From assembly GCA_900550965.1 (NCBI GenBank), contig URUC01000053.1, forward strand, positions 1 through 13,975: a stretch of 13,975 nt of DNA, in the 5' to 3' direction. Below are positions 1-7,346 of this stretch, piece after piece (position 1 is the first letter of the stretch; every line of letters begins with the position of its first letter). The DNA comes from an uncultured Collinsella sp. GTDB lineage: Bacteria > Actinomycetota > Coriobacteriia > Coriobacteriales > Coriobacteriaceae. The translations under genes were made by a program, and so were the position numbers. The notes below the pieces were generated by a model. It did not search any database. It was not told the DNA's origin and saw nothing but the letters and a program-made list of their open reading frames with translations.

Positions 1-178
1 GAGAGCCCGCCGGCATAAAGAGCACAGCGTCCAAGTCGAGCGACTCGCGCGCCTGCTCGGCAGTCACCAGGTGCCCGTAATGAATCGGGTCGAATGTGCC
101 GCCCATAATGCCAAGCCGAAACTCCTTGCCCTCTTTTATGGGAAGCTCGGGCAAACCGATTCCACCGCGCAGCGACAT
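1..178 (-). CDS. nadD: Nicotinate-nucleotide adenylyltransferase, N-terminal part (runs off the window)
   Basis: NadD transfers AMP from ATP to nicotinate mononucleotide, giving deamido-NAD in the cytoplasmic NAD synthesis pathway. Only about 59 residues are in the window; the rest lies beyond position 1. Reading the minus strand from the ATG at 178 gives a leader of about 24 residues and then [12 protein letters not shown]. This is the nucleotidyltransferase motif of the family, with the (H/T)xGH-type ATP-binding element H-Y-G-H. The start is three bases after the obgE stop, and GGAGGG about 10 bases upstream lies inside the end of obgE, so translation is probably coupled. The leader is longer than in many NadD proteins. 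An in-frame TTG at 154 is an alternative start, while the ATG just before GGTFDP has no well-spaced ribosome binding site. The obgE-nadD order is common in Gram-positives. The product is clear from the motif; the exact start is less sure. Confidence 0.9.
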   Translation of the reverse strand, partial: MSLRGGIGLPELPIKEGKEFRLGIMGGTFDPIHYGHLVTAEQARESLDLDAVLFMPAGS

Positions 179-181
179 GGC

Positions 182-1662
<1,481 letters not shown>

Positions 1663-1663
1663 A

Positions 1664-1707
1664 CAAAAAGAGGGAGACCCTTGAATCCTAAAACTCAAGT
1701 GCCTCCC
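1664..1707 (-). terminator. Intrinsic terminator or attenuator between rpmA and obgE
   Basis: On the minus strand GGGAGGCACTTGA is followed by a loop of about ten bases and then TCAAGGGTCTCCC. This is a stem of about 13 positions with one G-T wobble and one A-G mismatch, and TCTTTTTG follows at once. That is the form of a Rho-independent terminator. It lies 25 bases after the rpmA stop and ends one base before the obgE ribosome binding site. It can therefore end the rplU-rpmA transcript while letting only read-through reach obgE-nadD. I saw no clear promoter between the hairpin and obgE. Confidence 0.75.
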
Positions 1708-1732
1708 ACATATGTGCTCTATGAAGGGTGAA

Positions 1733-1990
1733 TTACGCGTTCGCGAGCGGGCGTACGCTGACCCTGTGCTTGATACCCTTGTGGAACTCAACGGTACCGT
1801 CGACCAGCGCGAACAGCGTGTCGTCCTTGCCACGGCCAACGTTCTCACCCGGGTGGATGTGCGTGCCGTGCTGACGGACGAGAATCGTGCCCGTGGTTAC
1901 CGTCTGGCCGGCATAGCGCTTCGTGCCAAGGCGCTGACCGCGGGAGTCACGGCCATTACGGGAGGAACCGAGTCCTTTTTTGTGTGCCAT
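1733..1990 (-). CDS. rpmA: 50S ribosomal protein L27
   Basis: L27 is a large-subunit protein whose N-terminal tail reaches toward the peptidyl transferase centre. The 85-residue product has the usual length and starts [16 protein letters not shown], with the typical [19 protein letters not shown] and [11 protein letters not shown] blocks. The ATG at 1990 gives the mature-type N-terminus directly. There is no leader ahead of AHKKG, unlike Firmicutes, where the protease Prp removes one. No prp gene lies in the 33-base gap to rplU. The upstream site is only a weak GTAGGT about eight bases before the ATG. It is cotranscribed with rplU and followed by a terminator-like hairpin. Identity is very secure. 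Confidence 0.98.
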   Translation of the reverse strand: MAHKKGLGSSRNGRDSRGQRLGTKRYAGQTVTTGTILVRQHGTHIHPGENVGRGKDDTLFALVDGTVEFHKGIKHRVSVRPLANA

Positions 1991-2023
1991 TGTGTATACC
2001 TACTCTTTCGTTACGAGTGTAAT

Positions 2024-2398
2024 CTACTCGGCGACGGGAGCCTCGGCGACAGCCTCAGCCTCTGCCTTGACAGCCTTCTTGGCGCGGGAGGTAGCCTGAA
2101 CCTTCACGATCTTCAGCTTGGTGAGCTGCTGACGGTGACCCTTCAGACGACGATAGCGCTTGCGCTTGTGGAACTTGAAGACCAGCTGCTTCTCGCCCTT
2201 GAACTGCTCAACGATCTGAGCGGTAACCTTGGCCTTGGCCAGCTTGTCGGGATCGGTGACGATCTTCTTACCATCGTTGAGGAAGATGACCGGCAGGGTG
2301 ACCTTGTCGCCCTCATTGCCATCGATCTTCTCGACGGTGATGACATCGTCGGTGGCGACCTTGTACTGCTTGCCGCCCGTGTTAACGATTGCGTACAT
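2024..2398 (-). CDS. rplU: 50S ribosomal protein L21
   Basis: L21 binds 23S rRNA in the large subunit. The product begins MYAIVNTGGKQYKV, the standard start of the family, and contains the basic block KFHKRKRYRRLKGHRQ that contacts RNA. I place the start at the ATG at 2398, giving 124 residues. GAAGGG lies nine bases upstream of it, and family members begin there. An in-frame ATG at 2419 would add seven residues (MHEGQVN) but has no ribosome binding site. After the basic region the protein has an extra Ala/Glu-rich tail of about 20 residues that the core family does not need. A clear promoter lies about 45 bases upstream. Together with rpmA it forms a short ribosomal operon. Confidence 0.97.
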   Translation of the reverse strand: MYAIVNTGGKQYKVATDDVITVEKIDGNEGDKVTLPVIFLNDGKKIVTDPDKLAKAKVTAQIVEQFKGEKQLVFKFHKRKRYRRLKGHRQQLTKLKIVKVQATSRAKKAVKAEAEAVAEAPVAE

Positions 2399-2407
2399 GT
2401 TTACTTG

Positions 2408-2413
2408 CCCTTC
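2408..2413 (-). promoter_or_regulatory. Ribosome binding site deciding the rplU start
   Basis: Minus strand GAAGGG, nine bases before the ATG at 2398. It supports the shorter L21 rather than the upstream ATG at 2419, which actually lies before this site. Confidence 0.6.
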
Positions 2414-2440
2414 ATGCATCAGTTAGTGCAACAGCCGAAT

Positions 2441-2469
2441 ATAGTAGCAGGCGATAATACCCCCGTCAA
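2441..2469 (-). promoter_or_regulatory. Sigma-70-type promoter for rplU-rpmA
   Basis: On the minus strand the -35 element is TTGACG (2464-2469) and the -10 element is TACTAT (2441-2446), separated by exactly 17 bases. This is five of six matches at -35 and four of six at -10. The predicted start is near 2434, giving a leader of about 36 bases. The TGA stop of the DUF2344 gene (2466-2468) lies inside the -35 hexamer. This separates ribosomal protein expression from the upstream cell-shape and radical SAM genes. Confidence 0.65.
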
Positions 2470-3278
2470 CGAGTATGTGGAGCAAATCCACAAGTTCGCA
2501 CAGGTATGGGGCTGACGAGTCGGCCCTCGTCGTCCTCGCATGCTTGATTCTGACGCTCGACATCGTAGGAGCAGATGGTCACGAGGTCTTGCATACCGGT
2601 GGAAACAATAGGTGCATCGACGCCCGGGGTCAAGCCCTGCAACAAAACATCAGCAGCTGAAAGCAAAATCTCCGGACGCATAGAGCCCTCGTTGTCGGCA
2701 TGGGTGTCGAGCATGAGCACCAGATGGTCCGGACGCTCCCCCGCCGTGAGCTCATAGCCCACGAGCGTGTGATCCAAATCCAAGCGCTTGCTCTTTTTGC
2801 CGCGCGCGTAGTCGATGCCATGGTCCGCGCGCAGCGTGTCGATCGCACGACGCACCTCGTCGGCGCTTACGGGCGCCTCGGGATCCAAGTGCAGGTCGAT
2901 GCGATACGACAGACGCGTGAGCTGCGCCGTCAACGCCGGCGTGCGCACGTCGATGTACGCCGCCTCGATGGGCGCCAGATCGGCCGGAGACGCCGCAGCC
3001 AGGCGCCCAAACGCCTCGTCGAGCGCCACGAACTCGGTCATAAACAGGTCATACCACTCGCAGGTCGACGACGTACCCACCGGTAGCGCCGAAGAGAAGC
3101 CCACGCGCATGTGCGGAGAGAAGCCCTGCGTGACGGCATAGGGAAGCCCCGCACGGCGCACGATGCGCTCAATGGTATGGATTACTTCGAGATGGCCCAG
3201 GTACTTAAGGCGATCGCGCTTGCCATAGCGAACACGAAGTCTAAAGAGCGTGGGGTTGTCGGTCAGGCGCTCACTCAT
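2466..3278 (-). CDS. TIGR03936 / DUF2344 radical SAM-linked protein
   Basis: This is a 270-residue protein of the family always found beside, or fused to, a TIGR03960 radical SAM protein; its biochemical role is not established. The diagnostic N-terminal region is clear: FRLRVRYGKRDRLKYLGHLE (about 12-31), then a segment with AGLPYAVTQGFSPHMRVGFSSALPVG in which FSPHMRVGF is highly typical (about 43-68). The rest is less conserved and has no visible catalytic motif. The ATG at 3278 overlaps the TGA of the radical SAM gene as ATGA, so the two are translationally coupled and probably made in fixed ratio. Its stop codon forms part of the rplU promoter. In many Gram-positives an RNase G gene lies next, but here it is absent. 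By context an RNA- or ribosome-linked role is possible, but that is only inference. Confidence 0.9.
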   Translation of the reverse strand: MSERLTDNPTLFRLRVRYGKRDRLKYLGHLEVIHTIERIVRRAGLPYAVTQGFSPHMRVGFSSALPVGTSSTCEWYDLFMTEFVALDEAFGRLAAASPADLAPIEAAYIDVRTPALTAQLTRLSYRIDLHLDPEAPVSADEVRRAIDTLRADHGIDYARGKKSKRLDLDHTLVGYELTAGERPDHLVLMLDTHADNEGSMRPEILLSAADVLLQGLTPGVDAPIVSTGMQDLVTICSYDVERQNQACEDDEGRLVSPIPVRTCGFAPHTR

Positions 3279-5152
3279 GCGCGATCACCCATCAATACAT
3301 TCTTGGCGTGGAGCGTGGGGCAGATTCCGCAGCCGGTGCACGACGTGCGGGTGCAGTCGGGAGTCGTGACACCCTCGAGCGAGCGACGGTACTCGCGCTC
3401 GAGGAAGCCGCGCGTGCAGCCGGGGCTCACATGCTCCCACGGCAGACGCCAGTCCAACTCGTAGGGCAGGTGCACGAGCTCATTGAGGTCGATGCCGTTT
3501 TTGGCAGCAGCCTCCTTCCAGTTATCGAGCGAGAAATGCTCCACCCAGGCGTCAAAACGCGAGCCGGCACGCCAGGCATCGATGATGACGGGCGTCATGT
3601 CACGACCGGCGCGGGACAGCGCGGCCTCGATGAGCGAGGTCTCGGCATCGTGGTAATGCACGCGGACGGCACGGTTGCGAACGCTCGTGATAAGCAGCTT
3701 CTGGCGACGCTTGACGTCGTCGTAATCGAGCTGCGGGCACCACTGGAACGGCGTGGCAGCCTTGGGGATAAAGACCGAAACCGAGATCGACACCGAGATC
3801 GAGCCGCGACGAGCCTTGGGCACCACGGAACGACCGAGCTCCAGCACGTGATCGGCCAGATTGGCGATGGCCACGATGTCCTCGTCGCGCTCGCCGGGAA
3901 GGCCCATCATAAAGTAGAGCTTCATGCGGTTCCAGCCGGCCTCGAAGGCCGCCTTGGCCGCACGGTCCAGGTCCTCCTCGGTCACGTTCTTGTTAATGAT
4001 GTCGCGCATGCGCTGGCTGCCGGCCTCGGGCGCGAACGTCAGGCCGCCCTTCTTTTCGCCGGCGACCGACTCGGCCATATCCACGCCAAACGAATCCAGG
4101 CGCTGCGACGGAATAGACACGCGAATACCCGTATCTTCCAGGCGACGGTTGAGCCTGTCAAGCACGTCACGAATGCAGGAGTGGTCGGTCGTGGAGAGCG
4201 AGGTCAGCGACACCTCGTCATAGCCGGTCTTTTCCAGACCCTGAATCACCGACGAGACGATTTGGTCGGCCGAACGCTCACGCACCGGGCGATACGTCAT
4301 GCCGGCCTGGCAAAAACGACAGCCGCGAGCGCAGCCGCGCAGAATCTCGATAGACAGGCGGTCGTGAACCAGCTGCGCATAGGGCACGCACGACTGCGAC
4401 AGCGGATTCGTGGCGCCGAAATCCTCGACGACGCGTTTGTAGACCACGGTCGGCGCATCCTTGCCCTCGCGCGGCACGGTGTAGCCGTGCGGCGAGCAGG
4501 GCTCGTCGTGACGAACCTCATAGAGCGACGGCACGTAGTTGCCGGCAATGGATGCAAGCTGCTCAACAATCTGCGCGCGCGGGACTCCTTCGTCGCGCAG
4601 GCGGCGATGCAGCTGGCAGGTCTCGAGCAGCGATTCCTCGCCCTCGCCGATGAGGATGGCATCGAAGAAGGCCGCGTACGGCTCGGGGTTGTACACCGAG
4701 GGGCCGCCGGCGATGATGATGGGGTCGTCTTCACCTCGGTCGGCCGCTAGCAGCGGAATGCCAGCGAGATCGAGTGCCTCAAGGAAGTTCGTCACCGCCA
4801 TCTCGTGCGGCACATGCAGGCCGACGATATCAAACGAAGCGACCGGCGCTGCACCCTCGAGCGAGAGCAGCGGAATGCCTGCCTCGCGCATAGCGTCACC
4901 CATATCGGGCCACGGCACATAGCCACGCTCGCAGGAGATGCCCTCGGCCTGGTTAAGGATGTTGTAGAGGATGGCGATACCCTGGTTGGGCAGACCAACC
5001 TCGTACACATCCGGGTAGATCAGGCAGCAACGGTAGTCGGCATCGGCCTTGGAAAGCGTGCCCCACTCGTGATCGATATAGCGGCTCGGCTTTTCGACCT
5101 TGGCGAGCAACGGCTCAATTAAATGAAAACAGTCTTGGTATGCAACGCGCAA
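3275..5152 (-). CDS. TIGR03960 family radical SAM protein with B12-binding-like N-terminal domain
   Basis: This is a 625-residue protein. The N-terminal 230 or so residues resemble the cobalamin-binding fold of class B radical SAM proteins. The radical SAM core follows, with the cluster motif CARGCRFC (C274, C278, C281; CX3CX2C) that binds the [4Fe-4S] cluster cleaving S-adenosylmethionine. MMGLPGERDEDI lies further on. The C-terminus has a second Cys group, C600, C605, C608, C611 (CX4CX2CX2C), which could bind another iron-sulfur cluster or zinc. The start is TTG at 5152, supported by AGGGG seven bases upstream; that site includes the stop of the preceding gene. It overlaps the DUF2344 gene by four bases. 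No substrate is known for this family; an RNA or protein modification role is often guessed from context. Family assignment is firm, function is not. Confidence 0.93.
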   Translation of the reverse strand: MRVAYQDCFHLIEPLLAKVEKPSRYIDHEWGTLSKADADYRCCLIYPDVYEVGLPNQGIAILYNILNQAEGISCERGYVPWPDMGDAMREAGIPLLSLEGAAPVASFDIVGLHVPHEMAVTNFLEALDLAGIPLLAADRGEDDPIIIAGGPSVYNPEPYAAFFDAILIGEGEESLLETCQLHRRLRDEGVPRAQIVEQLASIAGNYVPSLYEVRHDEPCSPHGYTVPREGKDAPTVVYKRVVEDFGATNPLSQSCVPYAQLVHDRLSIEILRGCARGCRFCQAGMTYRPVRERSADQIVSSVIQGLEKTGYDEVSLTSLSTTDHSCIRDVLDRLNRRLEDTGIRVSIPSQRLDSFGVDMAESVAGEKKGGLTFAPEAGSQRMRDIINKNVTEEDLDRAAKAAFEAGWNRMKLYFMMGLPGERDEDIVAIANLADHVLELGRSVVPKARRGSISVSISVSVFIPKAATPFQWCPQLDYDDVKRRQKLLITSVRNRAVRVHYHDAETSLIEAALSRAGRDMTPVIIDAWRAGSRFDAWVEHFSLDNWKEAAAKNGIDLNELVHLPYELDWRLPWEHVSPGCTRGFLEREYRRSLEGVTTPDCTRTSCTGCGICPTLHAKNVLMGDRA

Positions 5153-5162
5153 CGGAAAACCC

Positions 5163-6092
5163 CTAAGCAGCGAGATCGGATGCGTCCTGATAGGACGCCA
5201 TAGGACGGGTAGCGCCCGCGACCGTGGTCACCAGATCGCGAACGCGGGAGAACGTGGCAGTAACCACCTCGTTGGCACGGCTGTAGTCGACATCGCGCTC
5301 GTAGAGCGAAACGAGCGCACGGCCCATGCCATAGGTGCCCGCGGCAGCAGTGAGCGCCTTGACGGCAAACCCAATATGCGGCGTCTGCTTGACGAGCGCG
5401 CGGGTGACCGCGCGGATCACAAGACCGCCGACAAGCACGCCCGCGACCTCGTAGCCGCGCTCAGGCTTAATGCCGCGTCCAAAGACGGCAGCGAGCTCAA
5501 AGAGCATGCCCACCTGCGCCAGCGCCATAACGGGATAATCGGCGCCCGGCAAAAACACCAGCGCACCGGTCGCCATATTGGTGAGCGCGCACGAGGTGAT
5601 GATACGATTGGCCGCCGCGATGCGCATGAAGGCAAAGTTCGCCGCAAAAGCCGTTTCCTTTTCGGTGCGATCGAGAATCCAGCGGGCAAGCGTCTCGAGC
5701 AGATACGTCTTATCGGTTGCCGCTACCACGCCGAGCAAAGGCGTGGACTCCTCGATAAACGGCACCTCCACAGCAGACTCGGCAAGCACGCACACGGGGG
5801 CGCCGGCGATCACGAGCTCCTGCACGGCACTCTCCAAGCGGTCGGAGCCGCACGAGAGCACCAGCACCACATCGGTATCGGTCTTTGGAGCAATTCGCTC
5901 CTCCCCCAGACGCTCGACGCGCACAATGCCCGAGGTCGTCTGCGGTACAAAGGCGTCACGCACCGTCTCGGCCAGAAAGCGCGAGGCGGACGAATCCAAA
6001 TAGACCGAGACGCGCACCGGCGTATCAGAATCCTTCTTAACGGACGCGCCCATCTTAAAAGCGCGGGTCAGCTTATCTACGGGAATTTTCAT
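5163..6092 (-). CDS. DUF697-like membrane-associated protein with degenerate nucleotide-binding-like N-terminal domain
   Basis: I do not recognise a named function for this 309-residue protein. Residues about 160-265 are hydrophobic and look like DUF697, a domain usually attached to GTPases: IITSCALTNMATGALVFLPGADYP, then a helix-rich part with GVLVGGLVIRAVTRAL, ending in GMGRALVSLY. Residues about 26-140 form an alternating strand/helix region (VRVSVYLD, TDVVLVLSC, APVCVLAES). These sit where a GTPase domain would have its P-loop, G3-side strand and G4 strand. The key residues are missing: there is no GxxxxGK[ST], and ESAV stands where NKxD would be. GGAGGGG lies six bases before the ATG at 6092, only 18 bases after rodA. 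It therefore sits inside the elongation operon, and a role in envelope growth is possible by context only. The DUF697 call is moderately sure; the decayed GTPase idea is inference. Confidence 0.7.
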   Translation of the reverse strand: MKIPVDKLTRAFKMGASVKKDSDTPVRVSVYLDSSASRFLAETVRDAFVPQTTSGIVRVERLGEERIAPKTDTDVVLVLSCGSDRLESAVQELVIAGAPVCVLAESAVEVPFIEESTPLLGVVAATDKTYLLETLARWILDRTEKETAFAANFAFMRIAAANRIITSCALTNMATGALVFLPGADYPVMALAQVGMLFELAAVFGRGIKPERGYEVAGVLVGGLVIRAVTRALVKQTPHIGFAVKALTAAAGTYGMGRALVSLYERDVDYSRANEVVTATFSRVRDLVTTVAGATRPMASYQDASDLAA

Positions 6093-6110
6093 AGCAAACC
6101 CCTCCAGCGG

Positions 6111-7337
6111 TTACGCGGCGCCCGAACGATGCCGCCATATGGATTGTACGATACCCACCGTCAGCAGCTGAATCATCATCGAAGAAGAACCGAAGCTAAT
6201 AAACGGTAGCGGAATACCGGTAATCGGCATCATGCCGATGCACATGCCGATGTTTTCAAAGGTCTGGAACGCCCACATGCCAACGATGCCCACACACGAT
6301 AGGCGCAAGAACAGCGACTCACACTTAAAGGCGACGCGAATCGTCGAAAAGATCAACAGCACGTAGAGGCACAGGAGCAAAAAGGAACCGCAAAAGCCAA
6401 AGGTCTCGGACAGGAAGGCGAAGACGAAGTCGGTGTGGAACTCAGGCAGAAAGCCGCCGGCCGACTGCGTTGCATGGCCCAAACCCTTACCAAAGAAGCC
6501 GCCCGAGCCAACGGCGATCAACGACTGCTGCAGATTGTACGCATCGTCCGAATCGGCATTATCGGGGTCGATAAAGACCGTCAGACGGTTCATCTGATAC
6601 TGCTTGATGAGCACATCGTGGCCGAGCAGCGAATCAAAGACCGAATCGAGCGCCAGGACGAGGGCCACCAGGCCCACGAGCAGGGCCAGGGTCGACAGCA
6701 CCCATTCGCGGCGCGCACCGCTCATACAAATGACGATGGCGCCCGAAACCAGCACGACCAGGCCCGAGCCCAGGTCGCCCATGGCAACGACGGCCAAAAA
6801 CGGAATGGACAGCATGCCGCAGAGCTTAACGTAGTCGCGAGCGGTATCGATGCGACCGTTATACTGCGAGCCAAGCGTAGCAATAAAGAAGATGGTGATG
6901 AGCTTGGCAAGCTCAACCGGCTGGAATGTCAAGCCGATACCGGGAATCTTGATCCAGCCCGTCATGCCCAGACCGCCCGTATAGGACAGACCCGGAATCT
7001 TGGGCGAAAAGATCACGATCAGGTCGATGATGAGCAACGCCGTCGAGAAATTGGAAATACCGCGCAGGTCGGTACGCCAGACCAGCACCGCCAGCACCGC
7101 ACCGATGCCAATTCCCAGCAGATGGCGTGAGAACGAGGCATCGGCCTTAAACTGCGAAGCCGACCAGATAATGATAGCACCGTAAGCGACGAGCGCCACA
7201 GTAGCCACGAGCACACCGATATGCACCTTTTGGCGAAACGTGCCGCGCGAGGCCGAAAGTTGCTTGTTGACGCGGTCCAGGCTGCTGCGAGAGCCGGTCT
7301 TGGTTGAACGGAACAGATCCGCCGGAGAAAAATCCAT
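6111..7337 (-). CDS. rodA: SEDS peptidoglycan glycosyltransferase RodA
   Basis: RodA polymerises lipid II into glycan strands in the elongation complex, paired with PBP2. The 408 residues contain about ten membrane helices. SEDS landmarks are GWIKIPGIGLTFQPVELAKL (127-146), MGDLGSGLVVL (186-196), LPEFHTDFVFAFLSE (297-311) with the Asp at 303 that corresponds to the conserved functional acid, and NIGMCIGMMPITGIPLPFIS (362-381). RodA rather than FtsW is chosen because the gene directly follows mrdA. About 35 polar residues precede the first helix, a longer cytoplasmic N-terminus than many RodA proteins have. The ATG at 7337 has AGGAGG five bases upstream, and the TAG stop of mrdA is the beginning of that site (TAGGAGG). 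The family is certain, and the RodA assignment is strong from context. Confidence 0.95.
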   Translation of the reverse strand: MDFSPADLFRSTKTGSRSSLDRVNKQLSASRGTFRQKVHIGVLVATVALVAYGAIIIWSASQFKADASFSRHLLGIGIGAVLAVLVWRTDLRGISNFSTALLIIDLIVIFSPKIPGLSYTGGLGMTGWIKIPGIGLTFQPVELAKLITIFFIATLGSQYNGRIDTARDYVKLCGMLSIPFLAVVAMGDLGSGLVVLVSGAIVICMSGARREWVLSTLALLVGLVALVLALDSVFDSLLGHDVLIKQYQMNRLTVFIDPDNADSDDAYNLQQSLIAVGSGGFFGKGLGHATQSAGGFLPEFHTDFVFAFLSETFGFCGSFLLLCLYVLLIFSTIRVAFKCESLFLRLSCVGIVGMWAFQTFENIGMCIGMMPITGIPLPFISFGSSSMMIQLLTVGIVQSIWRHRSGAA

Positions 7338-7346
7338 CGCAACCTC

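Noticed and set aside
2399..2434. Possible L21 autoregulatory leader before rplU
   Set aside because: The predicted leader is only about 36 bases and I could not draw a stable structure in it.
2476..2492. Perfect hairpin TGTGGA/TCCACA with a five-base loop just before the rplU promoter
   Set aside because: Only six pairs, within the coding end of the DUF2344 gene and not followed by a U-tract, so not a credible terminator.
1712..2515. A 267-codon plus-strand frame across rpmA, rplU and their gap
   Set aside because: It is antisense to two ribosomal protein genes and has no ribosome site or domain.
3308..4750. A 480-codon plus-strand frame opposite the radical SAM gene
   Set aside because: It is Arg/His/Gly-rich with no domain, and lies wholly within a clear minus-strand gene; a GC-driven shadow.
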